64,000 bases of DNA from Anabaena sp. FACHB-1237 (GCF_014696225.1 NZ_JACJPV010000011.1:1-64000); one strand, 5' to 3'. Counted from the first letter of the stretch, positions 36,900-46,765 are shown. Translations and numbers: made by a program. Notes: generated by a model not told the origin, from the letters alone.

Positions 36900-39365
36900 T
36901 TAAGTCAAAATCGCCCCACCCATTAACTTATCATAACGATACTTTAACTCATCCTTCATCAACGGCCAGCGATCCAAACTCATATCAATTTCTATCACCT
37001 TTTCTGCTGCGGTTCGTGCCAATAATAACACCTCCTCATCATCTACCAAACTGGCTAAAGTAAAATCAGCCACCCCCGACTGTTTAGTTCCTAAAACTTC
37101 CCCAGGACCCCTAAATCTCATGTCCATTTCTGATATGAAAAACCCATCTTGAGACTGTTCTAAAACCCTCAATCTTTGCTGTGCTTCTGGACTCCTAGAA
37201 CTACTCATTAATAAACAATAAGACTGCGCTGCACCTCTTCCTACTCTTCCCCTTAATTGATGCAATTGTGATAACCCAAATCTCTCCGCGTGTTCAATTA
37301 ACATCACCGACGCATTAGGAACATCTACCCCCACTTCTACCACCGTTGTTGATACTAATATCTGGGTTTCATTATCCCTAAATTTATTAATTGCTGTTTC
37401 TTTTTCTGCTGAAGTCATTTTTCCATGTAATAACCCAATTTGAAATTCAGGAAATACCGTTTCTTGTAATTTTTGATATTCTTCCACCGCCGAACGCAAA
37501 TCTAATTTTTCCGACTCTTCTACTAACGGTAAAATTACATATACTTGTCTACCTTGGACAATTTCTCTCCTTATTAAATTATATGCTTGGGGTCTTTGTT
37601 GTCCTGTTAATAATGTGGTTTGTATTTTCTGTCTTCCTGGTGGTAATTCATCAATTTGACTTACATCTAAATCTCCATGTACTGTTAACGCTAATGTACG
37701 GGGAATAGGTGTAGCTGTCATGGTTAAAACGTGCGGCTGTTCCCCTTTTTGTTGCAATTTAGCCCTTTGTTCTACTCCAAAACGATGCTGTTCATCTATT
37801 ACTACTAACCCTAATTTACTAAATTTTACCGTATCTTGAATTAAGGCATGAGTTCCCACTAATAAAGGTAATTCTCCCGTTTCTAATTGACTATGAATTT
37901 CTCGTCTTTTCCCTACTTTTGTTGAACCAGTTAATAATTCCACTGGTAAATGTAACAGGTTAAACCAACTTACTAATTTACGATAATGTTGTTCTGCTAA
38001 TACTTCCGTAGGTGCCATTAATGCTGCTTGATAACCAGATTGAATGGCTGCTAAAATCGCCATTACTGCTACAATTGTCTTCCCTGAACCCACATCTCCT
38101 TGCACTAAACGGTTCATGGGTGCAGATTTTTGTAAATCATTAAAAATCTCATTTACTACCCTTTGTTGGGCGTTTGTTAAGCGAAATGGAATGATGTGAT
38201 CAAACTTTTCTAATAATTGTCCCTGGGGTACAAGTACCGCACTATTAGCATTAGCTTTAGCTTGTTTTTGCCGTTGTAATAAACCTACTTGTAAATAGAA
38301 AAATTCATCAAATACTAATCTTCTCCTAGCAATTTTTAAAGTGTCGCTATCTTTAGGAAAATGAATGTTAGGAATTGCTTCTTTTAATTCCATTAATTCA
38401 TATTTTTCCCTTAAACCTTTAGGTAAAGGATCTGGTAAATTATGCACCGCAGGTAATACCGAAACTACTGCTTGTCTGACGGCATTTGCTACCACACCTT
38501 CGGTTAAACCATAAATAGGAACTACTCTACCAATAGTAAAAGAATCTATAGGATCTCCAGGATCGGCTAATACTTCTAATTCGGGATTATCTAATGTTAA
38601 ACCATATTTACTACCTTTAACTAAACCACAAGCAGCTATGGTACAACCCACTGGATAACGTTTTTTTAAACCTTCTTGCCATCCTCTACTACTATATCTT
38701 GCACCAGCAAAAAAACGATTAATTTTAATTTGTCCTGTGTGATCTTTTAATACTAATTCTAATATTGATAGTTTATTATTTCTCGGACTTGTGAAAAAGT
38801 TAAACCGTTTCACTTCTCCTATTATTGTCACGGTTTCTCCACCTTCTAATTCTTTAATATTTACTTGTCTAGCATAATCTATATGATCTCGTGGATAATA
38901 AAATAATAAATCTCTGACGGTTATTAATCCTAACCGTCCTAAATTTTCTGCTCTTTTAATACCAATTTCCGGTAATTCAATGAGTCTTTGGTCTATTTTT
39001 GGAGCTAATTTTTGCCTAATTTCACTAACAATGGGAGTGGGTATATTTTTAGGTTTATTTTCATATTTCTTGGGTTCTTTTTCTCCTTCTATTTCTTGTT
39101 GAAGTTGTAATAAATAGTTTTTAGTTTCTGCTATTAAATATTCTCTAGCTTGGGGTTTTAAATTAGGATAATTAGCAAATTTCATGCCCATTTGATGCCA
39201 CTTTAATCTTTCTTTTGCTGTTAACCCGGAGGGAAATTTACCAAAGGTTAAACAGAGAAATTCACTAAAGCGGTATTCATTACCCTGTAAATCTACAAAG
39301 CCTCTTTCAGCTTCCACTGTTAAGGCTTTATGCAATCTCATCCAATCGGGAATATCATTGTTCAT
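36900..39365 (-). CDS. recG: ATP-dependent DNA helicase RecG
   Basis: The 821-residue SF2 helicase has an N-terminal extension of about 110 residues usual in cyanobacteria, a wedge domain (GIKRAENLGRLGLITVRDLL, YYPRDHIDY), Walker A VQGDVGSGKTIVA, DEQH in VVIDEQHRFGVEQ, TMTATPIPRTLALT and the RecG C-terminal LRGRVGRGAAQSYCLLM and QSGVADF. It remodels stalled replication forks and Holliday junctions. The gene upstream, a coiled-coil protein 66 bp away, may be cotranscribed. Confidence 0.97.
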   Translation of the reverse strand: MNNDIPDWMRLHKALTVEAERGFVDLQGNEYRFSEFLCLTFGKFPSGLTAKERLKWHQMGMKFANYPNLKPQAREYLIAETKNYLLQLQQEIEGEKEPKKYENKPKNIPTPIVSEIRQKLAPKIDQRLIELPEIGIKRAENLGRLGLITVRDLLFYYPRDHIDYARQVNIKELEGGETVTIIGEVKRFNFFTSPRNNKLSILELVLKDHTGQIKINRFFAGARYSSRGWQEGLKKRYPVGCTIAACGLVKGSKYGLTLDNPELEVLADPGDPIDSFTIGRVVPIYGLTEGVVANAVRQAVVSVLPAVHNLPDPLPKGLREKYELMELKEAIPNIHFPKDSDTLKIARRRLVFDEFFYLQVGLLQRQKQAKANANSAVLVPQGQLLEKFDHIIPFRLTNAQQRVVNEIFNDLQKSAPMNRLVQGDVGSGKTIVAVMAILAAIQSGYQAALMAPTEVLAEQHYRKLVSWFNLLHLPVELLTGSTKVGKRREIHSQLETGELPLLVGTHALIQDTVKFSKLGLVVIDEQHRFGVEQRAKLQQKGEQPHVLTMTATPIPRTLALTVHGDLDVSQIDELPPGRQKIQTTLLTGQQRPQAYNLIRREIVQGRQVYVILPLVEESEKLDLRSAVEEYQKLQETVFPEFQIGLLHGKMTSAEKETAINKFRDNETQILVSTTVVEVGVDVPNASVMLIEHAERFGLSQLHQLRGRVGRGAAQSYCLLMSSSRSPEAQQRLRVLEQSQDGFFISEMDMRFRGPGEVLGTKQSGVADFTLASLVDDEEVLLLARTAAEKVIEIDMSLDRWPLMKDELKYRYDKLMGGAILT

Positions 39366-39430
39366 TGGTTATTACTGATAACTAATTAATTCTTGTTATA
39401 GCAATAAATAGGCAAAAAATCAATTATTAA

Positions 39431-40240
39431 TTAATCTTCATGCCAACTAGAACGCCAAGCGGCTTCCGCCATGGCAATTTTTAATTCTCGTTGCATTTTT
39501 TGATAGCTTCTACCTAATTGATGTAATTGTGAAACAATATTACGAATTTCTTTTCTTTGAGATGACAGCATATTATCGGCAAATTCTATTTCTCCTAATC
39601 TTAAATGAATGGCAATAATTTGTGTAAGATTAGATTCTTCTTCTTGATCATCTTCATCTTCTTTATTACTAACTTGTATCACTAAGTTGACAATGTTAGG
39701 GGGACTTGGCATCATATCATTAGATGATTCTGATGCGGCTAATGTAGCAGCTGCTAATACTGGTTCTGGTAATTTTTTCGGTAAAACCCCACTTTTTTGC
39801 AGCAAAATATTGGTTTCTTGAGAAAGTTTTTTTAGGGTTTCTTGAATACCTTTTTCTACCTGTCTTTCACCTTTAATAATATTTAAAGGATTAGAAAAAT
39901 CTAATAAATGAGCAGGTTTTTCGGTTTTTTCATCTATGATATCTGTTTGTTTTATTTCTGGTGGTTCTATATATTTCATTAGGTTTTCACTAGCTTTTTG
40001 TCCTAATTTACGAATACTTTGTTGTAAGTTTTCCCGTTGGTTTAAGGATAGGTTTAGAAATTCTTCTGCATATCCTTGAGTACATATATAATAACTTCCT
40101 AAAATTAATTGTTTTTGTAATACTTGCCCTAAGTTGCCCAGATAACTAGTATAAGCAGTGGTTAGTTTTTCTGCGATCGCTAACCCTTCTTCTTTTAAAC
40201 TATTAATATCTTTTTCTATTCGTTCAATTGCTCTAACCAT
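39431..40240 (-). CDS. Coiled-coil protein of unknown function
   Basis: The 269-residue protein is largely helical. Its parts are RAIERIEKDINSLKEEGLAI at the N-terminus, an acidic linker (SNKEDEDDQEEESN) near residue 200 and a C-terminal helical pair (QRKEIRNIVSQLHQLGRSYQ). There is no signal peptide or membrane segment. It looks like a conserved cyanobacterial protein, and no function is recognised. It lies upstream of recG on the same strand. Confidence 0.7.
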   Translation of the reverse strand: MVRAIERIEKDINSLKEEGLAIAEKLTTAYTSYLGNLGQVLQKQLILGSYYICTQGYAEEFLNLSLNQRENLQQSIRKLGQKASENLMKYIEPPEIKQTDIIDEKTEKPAHLLDFSNPLNIIKGERQVEKGIQETLKKLSQETNILLQKSGVLPKKLPEPVLAAATLAASESSNDMMPSPPNIVNLVIQVSNKEDEDDQEEESNLTQIIAIHLRLGEIEFADNMLSSQRKEIRNIVSQLHQLGRSYQKMQRELKIAMAEAAWRSSWHED

Positions 40241-40318
40241 AGTTCTAATTATAGGAAATTCCTGATTGGTAACTCATAATTATTTTATCATCACCTCTTC
40301 ACTGTCACCTATCATCTA

Positions 40319-40418
40319 TAGGACTTACGCAACTGGCATCTTGCTAGGGTGCGTCAGACAGCAAACCCTATGTAAATAACCACATTGTTGATATCTGACA
40401 CACCCTACAACTGTCACC
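40319..40418. mobile_element. Family A element, right-truncated copy
   Basis: AGGACTTACGCAACTGGCAT begins the copy, followed by TAGGGTGCGTCAGACAGCAA and the core TCTGACACACCCTACAACTG. The right terminal repeat is missing. Confidence 0.75.
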
Positions 40419-40597
40419 TATAAAAAAATACAGGCCAGCAAATATCGCTAAACCTGTAATCAAAAGTAGTTATTAGTCAAAAGTCTATGGGTATTATACA
40501 TCTTTATCTGGGAATTGAAAATAAAAATCCTCAGAAGTTTTTAGGAAACTTTTCCTAAAATTTGACAATTATCCATTCCTGACTTTGCGTGTTTGAG

Positions 40598-41527
40598 CTA
40601 TTTAATACCCATTTGAGCAGCGACTTCATCAGCAAAGCTAATTTCTTGCTTTTCAATACCTTCACCTAACACATAGCGTACAAAGCTAGTAACTTGTACT
40701 GTTCCACCAGCTTTAGCTTGCACCTGTTTAACTAAGTCTTCCACAGAAATGCCTTGATCACGGATATATGGTTGATCTAATAACGCCATTTCTTTGAGAC
40801 GCTTTTCAATTCTACCTTGAACAATTTTTTCTTTGATGTTCTCTGGTTTATTGCCTAAGTCATCTTTAGCCATTTCAATGGACTTTTCTTTGGCCACTAC
40901 TTCGGCTGGAATATCATTAACTGTGACATATTCCACGTTAGGACAAGCTGCTATTTGCATTGCTGCATTTCTAGCCAACCCTTTTACATCCTCATTAACA
41001 GAAGTAGCTACCACTTGTACTAATACACCAACACGGCCACCAGTGTGAATGTAGCTATCTACTACACCTGCTTGATCACCAAGACAGAACTTAACCAGAC
41101 GACGCACCTGAATGTTTTCACCCAAAGTAGCGATAGTTTCTTTAATAAATTCCTCTACAGTGACACTGTTATTATCAATGTAGGGTTGAGCCAATAAGGC
41201 CTCAACACTATCAGCACCAGCAGATTGTTTGGCTAAATTTGTTACCAAAACTTTGAAAGCCTCATTACGGGCAACAAAGTCGGTTTGACAGTTAACTTCT
41301 ATGAGTACACCGACCTTATTATCAGGCTGAATGTAGGTTTCTACAAGACCTTCAGCCGCAATGCGATCGCTCTTTTTCCCTGCTGAGGCAATACCTTTTT
41401 TACGTAACCAGTCTATGGCCTCGTCAATATTGCCTTCTGTTTCCTTGAGTGCTTTTTTACAGTCCATCATGCCAGCGCCGGTTTTTTGGCGTAGCTCCTG
41501 GACGAGTTTTGCAGATATTTCCGCCAT
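40598..41527 (-). CDS. tsf: Translation elongation factor Ts
   Basis: The 309-residue protein starts [20 protein letters not shown] and has the N-terminal UBA-like [20 protein letters not shown], then [15 protein letters not shown] and QPYIRD. It exchanges nucleotide on EF-Tu. It lies 154 bp after rpsB, the classic rpsB-tsf pair, with a hairpin in the gap that could attenuate read-through. Confidence 0.98.
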   Translation of the reverse strand: MAEISAKLVQELRQKTGAGMMDCKKALKETEGNIDEAIDWLRKKGIASAGKKSDRIAAEGLVETYIQPDNKVGVLIEVNCQTDFVARNEAFKVLVTNLAKQSAGADSVEALLAQPYIDNNSVTVEEFIKETIATLGENIQVRRLVKFCLGDQAGVVDSYIHTGGRVGVLVQVVATSVNEDVKGLARNAAMQIAACPNVEYVTVNDIPAEVVAKEKSIEMAKDDLGNKPENIKEKIVQGRIEKRLKEMALLDQPYIRDQGISVEDLVKQVQAKAGGTVQVTSFVRYVLGEGIEKQEISFADEVAAQMGIK

Positions 41528-41618
41528 GTTGCCTTAATTCCTACGTTGACAGATACAAAAAAAGATATCAAATAAAGTGTTGGGTGCAGGGAGAAAATTC
41601 TTCATTCTGGCTCCCTGT

Positions 41619-41643
41619 AGAGGTTTAGCACTGCTAAACCCCT
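41619..41643 (-). terminator. Hairpin between rpsB and tsf
   Basis: AGAGGTTTAGC and GCTAAACCCCT pair around a 3-base loop. It is a member of the same palindrome family as 18032 and 28716. Lying inside the rpsB-tsf unit, it may cause partial termination. Confidence 0.55.
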
Positions 41644-41681
41644 ACTTACTCTTGAACTCTTGAACTCCTGACTCCTATAAA

Positions 41682-42464
41682 TTATTCGTCGTCGTCGCTT
41701 TGTTCAAATTCGCTTTCGTCGTATTCGTATTCTTCTTCAGCGCCTTCGTAATCTTCGTAATCTTCTTCAACCTCTGCTAGTTGACCATGACGGCCTTCAT
41801 AAATAGCATCTGCTAATTTACCAACTATCAGTTTAATGGATCTGATTGCGTCATCGTTGGCGGGAATGGGAATATCTACCACATCGGGATCACAATTTGT
41901 ATCCAACATGGAAACAATGGGAATACCCAATTTTTCGCATTCTTGTACAGCGTTGTACTCACGACGTTGATCTACAATAATCACTACATCGGGTACACGA
42001 CGCATATTTTTAATACCGCCCAGGTATTTTTGCAGCTTGGACATTTCCCGACGCAACATGGATGCTTCCTTCTTAGGTAATAGATCCAATGCTCCACTTT
42101 CTTCGCGTCTTTCTAAGTCTTTAAGACGTTCTGCTCTGGTTTTGATAGTTGCCCAGTTGGTTAACATTCCCCCTAACCAACGTTGGTTGATGTAGTGAGA
42201 ACCACAACGGGCTGCTTCTTGGGCAATAATACCAGCCGCTTGACGTTTTGTACCTACAAATAAAAACTTTTTGCCTTGTTCTGCTTGCGATCGCATATAG
42301 GCATAAGCCTCATCCATTAACTGTGCTGTTTGCACTAAGTCAATAATATGTACACCATTACGCGCTGTGTAAATGTAAGGTGACATTTTGGGGTTCCAAC
42401 GTCGGGTTTGATGCCCAAAGTGAACTCCAGACTCCATCATTTGCGCCAATGAAACTACTGGCAT
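41682..42464 (-). CDS. rpsB: 30S ribosomal protein S2
   Basis: From the ATG at 42464 the 260-residue protein begins [20 protein letters not shown] and contains [15 protein letters not shown] and [16 protein letters not shown]. The last ~25 residues are an acidic Glu/Tyr/Asp tail ([20 protein letters not shown]) typical of cyanobacterial S2. An AGGAG lies at 42473-42477, right beside a structured leader. A longer start 42 bp upstream would run through that leader and is rejected. Confidence 0.97.
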   Translation of the reverse strand: MPVVSLAQMMESGVHFGHQTRRWNPKMSPYIYTARNGVHIIDLVQTAQLMDEAYAYMRSQAEQGKKFLFVGTKRQAAGIIAQEAARCGSHYINQRWLGGMLTNWATIKTRAERLKDLERREESGALDLLPKKEASMLRREMSKLQKYLGGIKNMRRVPDVVIIVDQRREYNAVQECEKLGIPIVSMLDTNCDPDVVDIPIPANDDAIRSIKLIVGKLADAIYEGRHGQLAEVEEDYEDYEGAEEEYEYDESEFEQSDDDE

Positions 42465-42477
42465 ATTTTTTACTCCT

Positions 42478-42529
42478 ATTCGGGTTAAACCTCCATCCAG
42501 GAGCATTTCTCATAGAGAAACACCCGAAT
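42478..42529 (-). promoter_or_regulatory. Candidate three-way-junction RNA leader of rpsB
   Basis: On the rpsB strand an outer 8-bp helix (ATTCGGGT, 42529-42522, with ACCCGAAT, 42485-42478) encloses two hairpins: TTTCTC-tat-GAGAAA (42520-42506) and CTCC-tggat-GGAG (42503-42491). Only 1, 2 and 5 unpaired bases separate the helices. The ribosome-binding AGGAG follows the outer helix directly. The geometry suggests a ribosomal-protein autoregulatory leader; this is inference. Confidence 0.6.
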
Positions 42530-42628
42530 CCCCGGATGTGCGGAATTTAGACAACTATGCTAGGTTAACACACAATATGGTAAATGGGATCAAAAATAGC
42601 TACTAATCTGGAAAAATCAGGACTGTCT

Positions 42629-43417
42629 ATGAAAGTTACTAATTTAATCACTTGGTTTGAAGCATGGGCTGATCCAAATTGGTGTGAAAAGTGGGATAAT
42701 TGTGGTTGGCAGGTTGAACCAGGAGTTTTAAATTTAGAAGCGCGAGTTTTGGTCTGTTTAACTCCCACATTGGCGGTAATGCAAGAGGCGATCGCTCTTC
42801 ATGCTAATATAATCTTTGCTCATCATCCATTAATCTTTAACCCACCTAAGTCCTTTCGCAACGGTGATACATTAACAGAGATTATCCGATTAGCTTTCTC
42901 TCATAATATTGGTATATATACCGCTCACACAAATTTTGACCAAGCATCGGATGGAACAGCAGATGTATTAGCGCAAATCCTCCAATTACAAGAAGTATCT
43001 CCCCTCGTAGCCACTCAAAATGGACTAGGTTATGGGCGTGTAGGAAATTTGATTAATACCATGACTTTAAAAGAGTTACTGAAAAATATTCAAACTCAAT
43101 TAAATCCACCAAAATTGATTTTTTCCCCCAGCGCTAACCTACAGGAACAAATTTCACGAGTTGCAGTCTTAGGTGGATCCGGTGCAGGATATATTTCCGC
43201 AGTAGTCAAAAGTAAAGCGCAAGCCTATTTAACTGCTGACTGTAAATTTCATCAATTTCAAGAAAGCCGTGATAATGGATTAATATTAATTGATGCCGGA
43301 CATTATGCTACTGAACGTCCTGCGTGCGATCGCTTAGTGCAAAAATTTCAGAAATTGAACCTAGATTGGGTACAATTAAGTAAAGCAGATGAAGACTTTC
43401 GACAGTTTTTCATCTAG
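42629..43417 (+). CDS. Nif3-like dinuclear metal centre protein
   Basis: From the ATG at 42629 the 262-residue protein has the Nif3/YbgI metal ligands in IIFAHHPLIFNPPKSF and YTAHTNFDQASDGT, and in the C-terminal half LTADCKFHQF and DAGHYATERPACDRL. The family forms hexamers with two metals per subunit and is often annotated GTP cyclohydrolase I type 2; its true reaction is not settled. It is divergent from rpsB, sharing a 160-bp promoter region. Confidence 0.92.
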   Translation: MKVTNLITWFEAWADPNWCEKWDNCGWQVEPGVLNLEARVLVCLTPTLAVMQEAIALHANIIFAHHPLIFNPPKSFRNGDTLTEIIRLAFSHNIGIYTAHTNFDQASDGTADVLAQILQLQEVSPLVATQNGLGYGRVGNLINTMTLKELLKNIQTQLNPPKLIFSPSANLQEQISRVAVLGGSGAGYISAVVKSKAQAYLTADCKFHQFQESRDNGLILIDAGHYATERPACDRLVQKFQKLNLDWVQLSKADEDFRQFFI

Positions 43418-43427
43418 TCTTGGCAAT

Positions 43428-43637
43428 TACAGCAGTTTCAGTTATTATGAGGTACAGATATTAATGATAAAACCGTTGTAACACAGCCATCTTGCTATGT
43501 TCCTAAGCTAATGTGCAGCACTCACTGTATAATTAAAAAACCTAAAGTTATAGTAGCACAAGCATCTTGCTTGTATTAATTATTCAAGTTAAAGGCACAA
43601 CAGCTTAGTGTACCTCCTGTAGATGGAATGTGCTGTA
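43428..43637. mobile_element. Family B element interrupted by a family C element
   Basis: The left part runs from TA-CAGCAGTTTCAG to GCTATGTTCC and the right part from GTGTACCTCCTGTAG to GTGCTG-TA. Between them, at 43504-43607, is an entire family C element with TA on both sides. Joining GTTCC, TA and GTGTACC restores exactly the sequence found in the uninterrupted copy at 26248. Confidence 0.9.
43504..43607 (-). mobile_element. Family C element nested in family B
   Basis: It starts TA-AGCTAATGTGCAGCACTC and ends GGCACAACAGCT-TA. It is about 102 bp without coding capacity and lies in the opposite orientation to the copies at 53160 and 63262. Confidence 0.9.
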
Positions 43638-43655
43638 AGTAAAAAGTTTGTGGAG

Positions 43656-43801
43656 TAGGACTTATGCAAGCGTCACGGTAAAAAATCTGTTGTAGAGTGC
43701 GTTAGAGATCAACAATTTGGTTATTTACATAATTTATACTGTTTGATACTGTTTGATACTGTCTGACATACCCTACCAACGTGCCAGTTGCATAAGTTCT
43801 G
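43656..43801. mobile_element. Family A element with tandem internal repeat
   Basis: AGGACTTATGCAAGCGTCAC and GTGCCAGTTGCATAAGTTCT are the ends. Inside, GTTTGATACT is repeated, an expansion not seen in other copies. Confidence 0.75.
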
Positions 43802-43815
43802 TGGAGGAAGATTCA

Positions 43816-43845
43816 GATCCCCTACTTCTTAAATAAGTCAGGGAT
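43816..43845. repeat. GATCCCCTACTTCTT hairpin, degraded
   Basis: GATCCCCTACTT pairs imperfectly with AAGTCAGGGAT. It is a member of the hairpin family at 1370 and 49263, wedged between a family A and a family C element. Confidence 0.55.
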
Positions 43846-43847
43846 AT

Positions 43848-43951
43848 TAAGCTAATGTGCAGCACTCACTGTATAATTAAAAAACCTGAAGTTACAGTAG
43901 CACAAGCATCTTGCTTGTATTAATTATTCAAGTTAAAGGCACAACAGCTTA
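43848..43951 (-). mobile_element. Family C element with TA flanks
   Basis: The copy (TA-AGCTAATGTGCAGCACTC to CACAACAGCT-TA) is nearly identical to the nested copy 240 bp upstream, differing at only a few positions, which suggests recent mobility. Confidence 0.88.
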
Positions 43952-44023
43952 TTTCTGCATCAAAAATTTTATAATCAACAAATAGCTACTTGATATCATA
44001 ATTGAAACAATGTAGATCAAAAA

Positions 44024-45565
44024 ATGTACACCACATCAAAACCAGATCCAGTTCGGTTAGAAATATTCAAAAACCTCTATCAGTTCATCGCGGAACAAAT
44101 GGGAATTATTCTGCAAAATACAGCAGCATCAGTTAATATCAAAGAAAGACTAGATTTTTCCTGTGCTATTTTTGATAGTTCTGGTTTATTAGTGGCTAAT
44201 GCTCCCCATATTCCTGTACATTTAGGATCAATGAGCGAAAGTGTTCGCAGTTTAATTAATGATCAAGGTAAGAATATTAAACCCGGAAATGTCTATTTAT
44301 CAAACAACCCCTATAACGGTGGAACACATTTACCAGATGTCACAGCTATTACTCCTATTTTTGATATAGACAACCAACAAATTATCTTCTATGTTGCATC
44401 TCGTGGCCACCAAGCAGATATAGGAGGTATTACCCCTGGTTCTATGCCTCCTCATAGTACCACAATCATCGAAGAAGGGATTATTTTTGATAATTTTCTC
44501 CTAGTAAACCAGGGAGAATTTCAAGAAACAGCAGTGAGAAAACATTTATTAGATCATCCCTATCCTAGCAGAAATCCTCAGGAAAATATTGCTGATTTTA
44601 AAGCCCAAATTGCTGCTAATGAACGGGGAGTTAAAGAATTAAGAAATATGGTGCAGCAATATGGACTACAAACAGTACAAACCTATATGCAATTTGTCCA
44701 AGATAATGCCCAAGAATCTGTAAGAAAAGCCATTGATGTGTTGCAGAATGGTACATTTACTTATGAAATGGATCATGGTGCAAAAATTAAAGTTGAGGTA
44801 AAAATTGATCGCAAAAATCGCAGTGCAAAAATTGATTTTACTGGAACATCTCCACAACTGAATAATAATTTTAATGCACCAAAAGCTGTGACTCAAGCAG
44901 CAGTTTTATATGTCTTTAGAACATTAGTTAATGATCATATTCCTCTCAATGCTGGTTGTCTCAAACCGTTAGAAATTATTATTCCTCAAGGTTGTATGTT
45001 AAACCCAGTTTATCCAGCAGCAGTAGTAGCAGGAAATGTGGAAACTTCTCAAACTATTGTGGATGCTTTGTATGGTGCATTAGGTATTATGTCTGCCTCT
45101 CAAGGAACGATGAACAATTTCACCTTTGGAAATGCAAAATATCAATATTATGAGACAATTTGTGGAGGTTCTGGTGCGGGAATAAATTTTCATGGTACTG
45201 ATGGAGTGCATACACACATGACTAATTCCCGTTTAACTGATCCTGAAGTTTTGGAAACTCGTTTTCCTGTACAAGTGGAAAGTTTTAGTTTACGTGCTGA
45301 TAGTGGTGGTAAAGGTAAATTCAGGGGAGGAAATGGTGTAATTCGTAGGATTAAATTTTTAGAACCTATGACTGCAAATATTCTTTCTAGTCATCGGATA
45401 ATTCCTCCTTTTGGTTTAAATAATGGCTCACCAGGAAAGGTAGGAAAAAATTGGGTACAACGGGAAAATGGTACTCAGGAAAATTTAGGCAGTACGGCAA
45501 CTGTGGAAATGCAGCCTGGGGATGTTTTTGTGATTGAAACTCCTGGAGGTGGAGGTTTTGGTTGA
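44024..45565 (+). CDS. HyuB-type hydantoinase/5-oxoprolinase B subunit (stand-alone)
   Basis: The 513-residue protein covers the whole hydantoinase B domain: SMSESVRSLI, NPYNGGTHLPDVTAI, ASRGHQADIGGITPGSMPPH, ADFKAQIAANERG, AAVVAGNVETSQTIVDALYG and the end PGGGGFG. The HyuA (actin-like ATPase) domain, normally fused ahead of it in cyanobacterial 5-oxoprolinase, is missing; only repeats and mobile elements lie upstream. It may be the surviving half of a broken fusion or may need a HyuA encoded elsewhere. The substrate would be 5-oxoproline or a hydantoin. Confidence 0.85.
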   Translation: MYTTSKPDPVRLEIFKNLYQFIAEQMGIILQNTAASVNIKERLDFSCAIFDSSGLLVANAPHIPVHLGSMSESVRSLINDQGKNIKPGNVYLSNNPYNGGTHLPDVTAITPIFDIDNQQIIFYVASRGHQADIGGITPGSMPPHSTTIIEEGIIFDNFLLVNQGEFQETAVRKHLLDHPYPSRNPQENIADFKAQIAANERGVKELRNMVQQYGLQTVQTYMQFVQDNAQESVRKAIDVLQNGTFTYEMDHGAKIKVEVKIDRKNRSAKIDFTGTSPQLNNNFNAPKAVTQAAVLYVFRTLVNDHIPLNAGCLKPLEIIIPQGCMLNPVYPAAVVAGNVETSQTIVDALYGALGIMSASQGTMNNFTFGNAKYQYYETICGGSGAGINFHGTDGVHTHMTNSRLTDPEVLETRFPVQVESFSLRADSGGKGKFRGGNGVIRRIKFLEPMTANILSSHRIIPPFGLNNGSPGKVGKNWVQRENGTQENLGSTATVEMQPGDVFVIETPGGGGFG

Positions 45566-45684
45566 TTTTTGATGCCATTTTTCCTCAGTATTCAACTATC
45601 AATAACCTTTCAGGTAAATAGCTAAAAGCTGATAATTCAATTCTTCCCTATTTTAATTATCTCAATTATCTCATACAAAAATAG

Positions 45685-45741
45685 ATAAGCTGTTGTGCTT
45701 TTAATTGAGATAATGAATGCAAGCAAGATGCTTGCACTACT
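45685..45741. repeat. Short repeat related to family C and to the 70-bp tandem repeat
   Basis: AAGCTGTTGTGCTTTTAATT followed by GCAAGCAAGATGCTTGCACT resembles the left part of family C and the core of the units at 27471. It lies between the HyuB and kinase genes, which converge. Confidence 0.6.
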
Positions 45742-45766
45742 ATAAGGATTTTTATCTATGTATTTT

Positions 45767-46765
45767 CTATAAATAGACTTTATGCATTAGAAAACTTTGG
45801 TGTTTTTGATTTTCTTTCTTTTTAATTCCTGGTAAAAAAGCCGCATTAAAAATCACAATTGATATCATTATTAACAGCATAGCAAAGAAAATTATATCCA
45901 TCCCTGATTCTTGACTCAAATTAACATGATTATTGGCGATGATAGGCTGATTTTTTTGTAAAGAAGGTGTTGGTAAATCATCAATTATCTCCTGTGCTGA
46001 CTGATATCTATATTTATGTTCTTTATGAATCATTTTTGATAAAATAGATAGGATATATTTTAAGTCATTACTAATTATGATTTGATTTTGCCAATCATCA
46101 AAGTTTTGATTTTCTGGTTCTAATCCTGTTATTAATTGAATTATGATAATACCTAATGCGTAAATATCACTATTTTTCTCTGCATAGCCATATTGTTGTT
46201 CCAATGGTGCATATCCAGGGGTAAAAATTCGAGTTCCTGGAGTTTGTAATTTAGTTTGATTAGGGATAATTTCCTTTACAGCACCAAAATCTATTAAAAA
46301 CAGATTATTTTCATGATCTATCATAATATTATCTGGTTTAATATCACGATGGATAATATTGTTTTCATGAATATCAATTAATACCTTGAGTAAACATTGT
46401 AAAATTTTAATTGCATCTTCAATTGTGAACTTTCCCCGACTTTCCAGTTCTTTAGTTAATGTTTTTCCATTAATATATTGTTGCACTAAGTAGAATTGTT
46501 GATTTTCTTCTATGTATTCAACAAAGTTAGGAATATGTGGATATCCATTTAATTTTTGTAAACTTTCTACCTCTCTCTCAAATAACTCTTTAGCTTTAGC
46601 ATAACTTTGACTATTACTAGAAAATGTTAGCTTTTTAACTGCATATTCATGGCCATTTTCATCTTCAGCTAAATAAGTTCTACCAAAAGCACCTTGTCCT
46701 AGTGACTTAATTAGTTGATATGTGGTAAACTCGCCAGCGATCGCCTGTAACATTCCTGTATTCAT
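45767..46765 (-). CDS. Hanks-type Ser/Thr protein kinase with a C-terminal membrane helix
   Basis: The 332-residue protein has a complete kinase domain: SLGQGAFGRTYLAEDENGHE (glycine loop), AVKKL (Lys), HRDIKPDNIMI (catalytic loop), LIDFGAVKEI (DFG) and TPGYAPLEQQYG (activation and P+1 region). After a short linker there is one transmembrane helix (IIFFAMLLIMISIVIF) near residue 300. It has no extracellular sensor domain of note. It is divergent from the ZorA-like gene, 184 bp away, so the two units may share control, and it could phosphorylate the motor proteins. That last point is only inference. Confidence 0.94.
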   Translation of the reverse strand: MNTGMLQAIAGEFTTYQLIKSLGQGAFGRTYLAEDENGHEYAVKKLTFSSNSQSYAKAKELFEREVESLQKLNGYPHIPNFVEYIEENQQFYLVQQYINGKTLTKELESRGKFTIEDAIKILQCLLKVLIDIHENNIIHRDIKPDNIMIDHENNLFLIDFGAVKEIIPNQTKLQTPGTRIFTPGYAPLEQQYGYAEKNSDIYALGIIIIQLITGLEPENQNFDDWQNQIIISNDLKYILSILSKMIHKEHKYRYQSAQEIIDDLPTPSLQKNQPIIANNHVNLSQESGMDIIFFAMLLIMISIVIFNAAFLPGIKKKENQKHQSFLMHKVYL

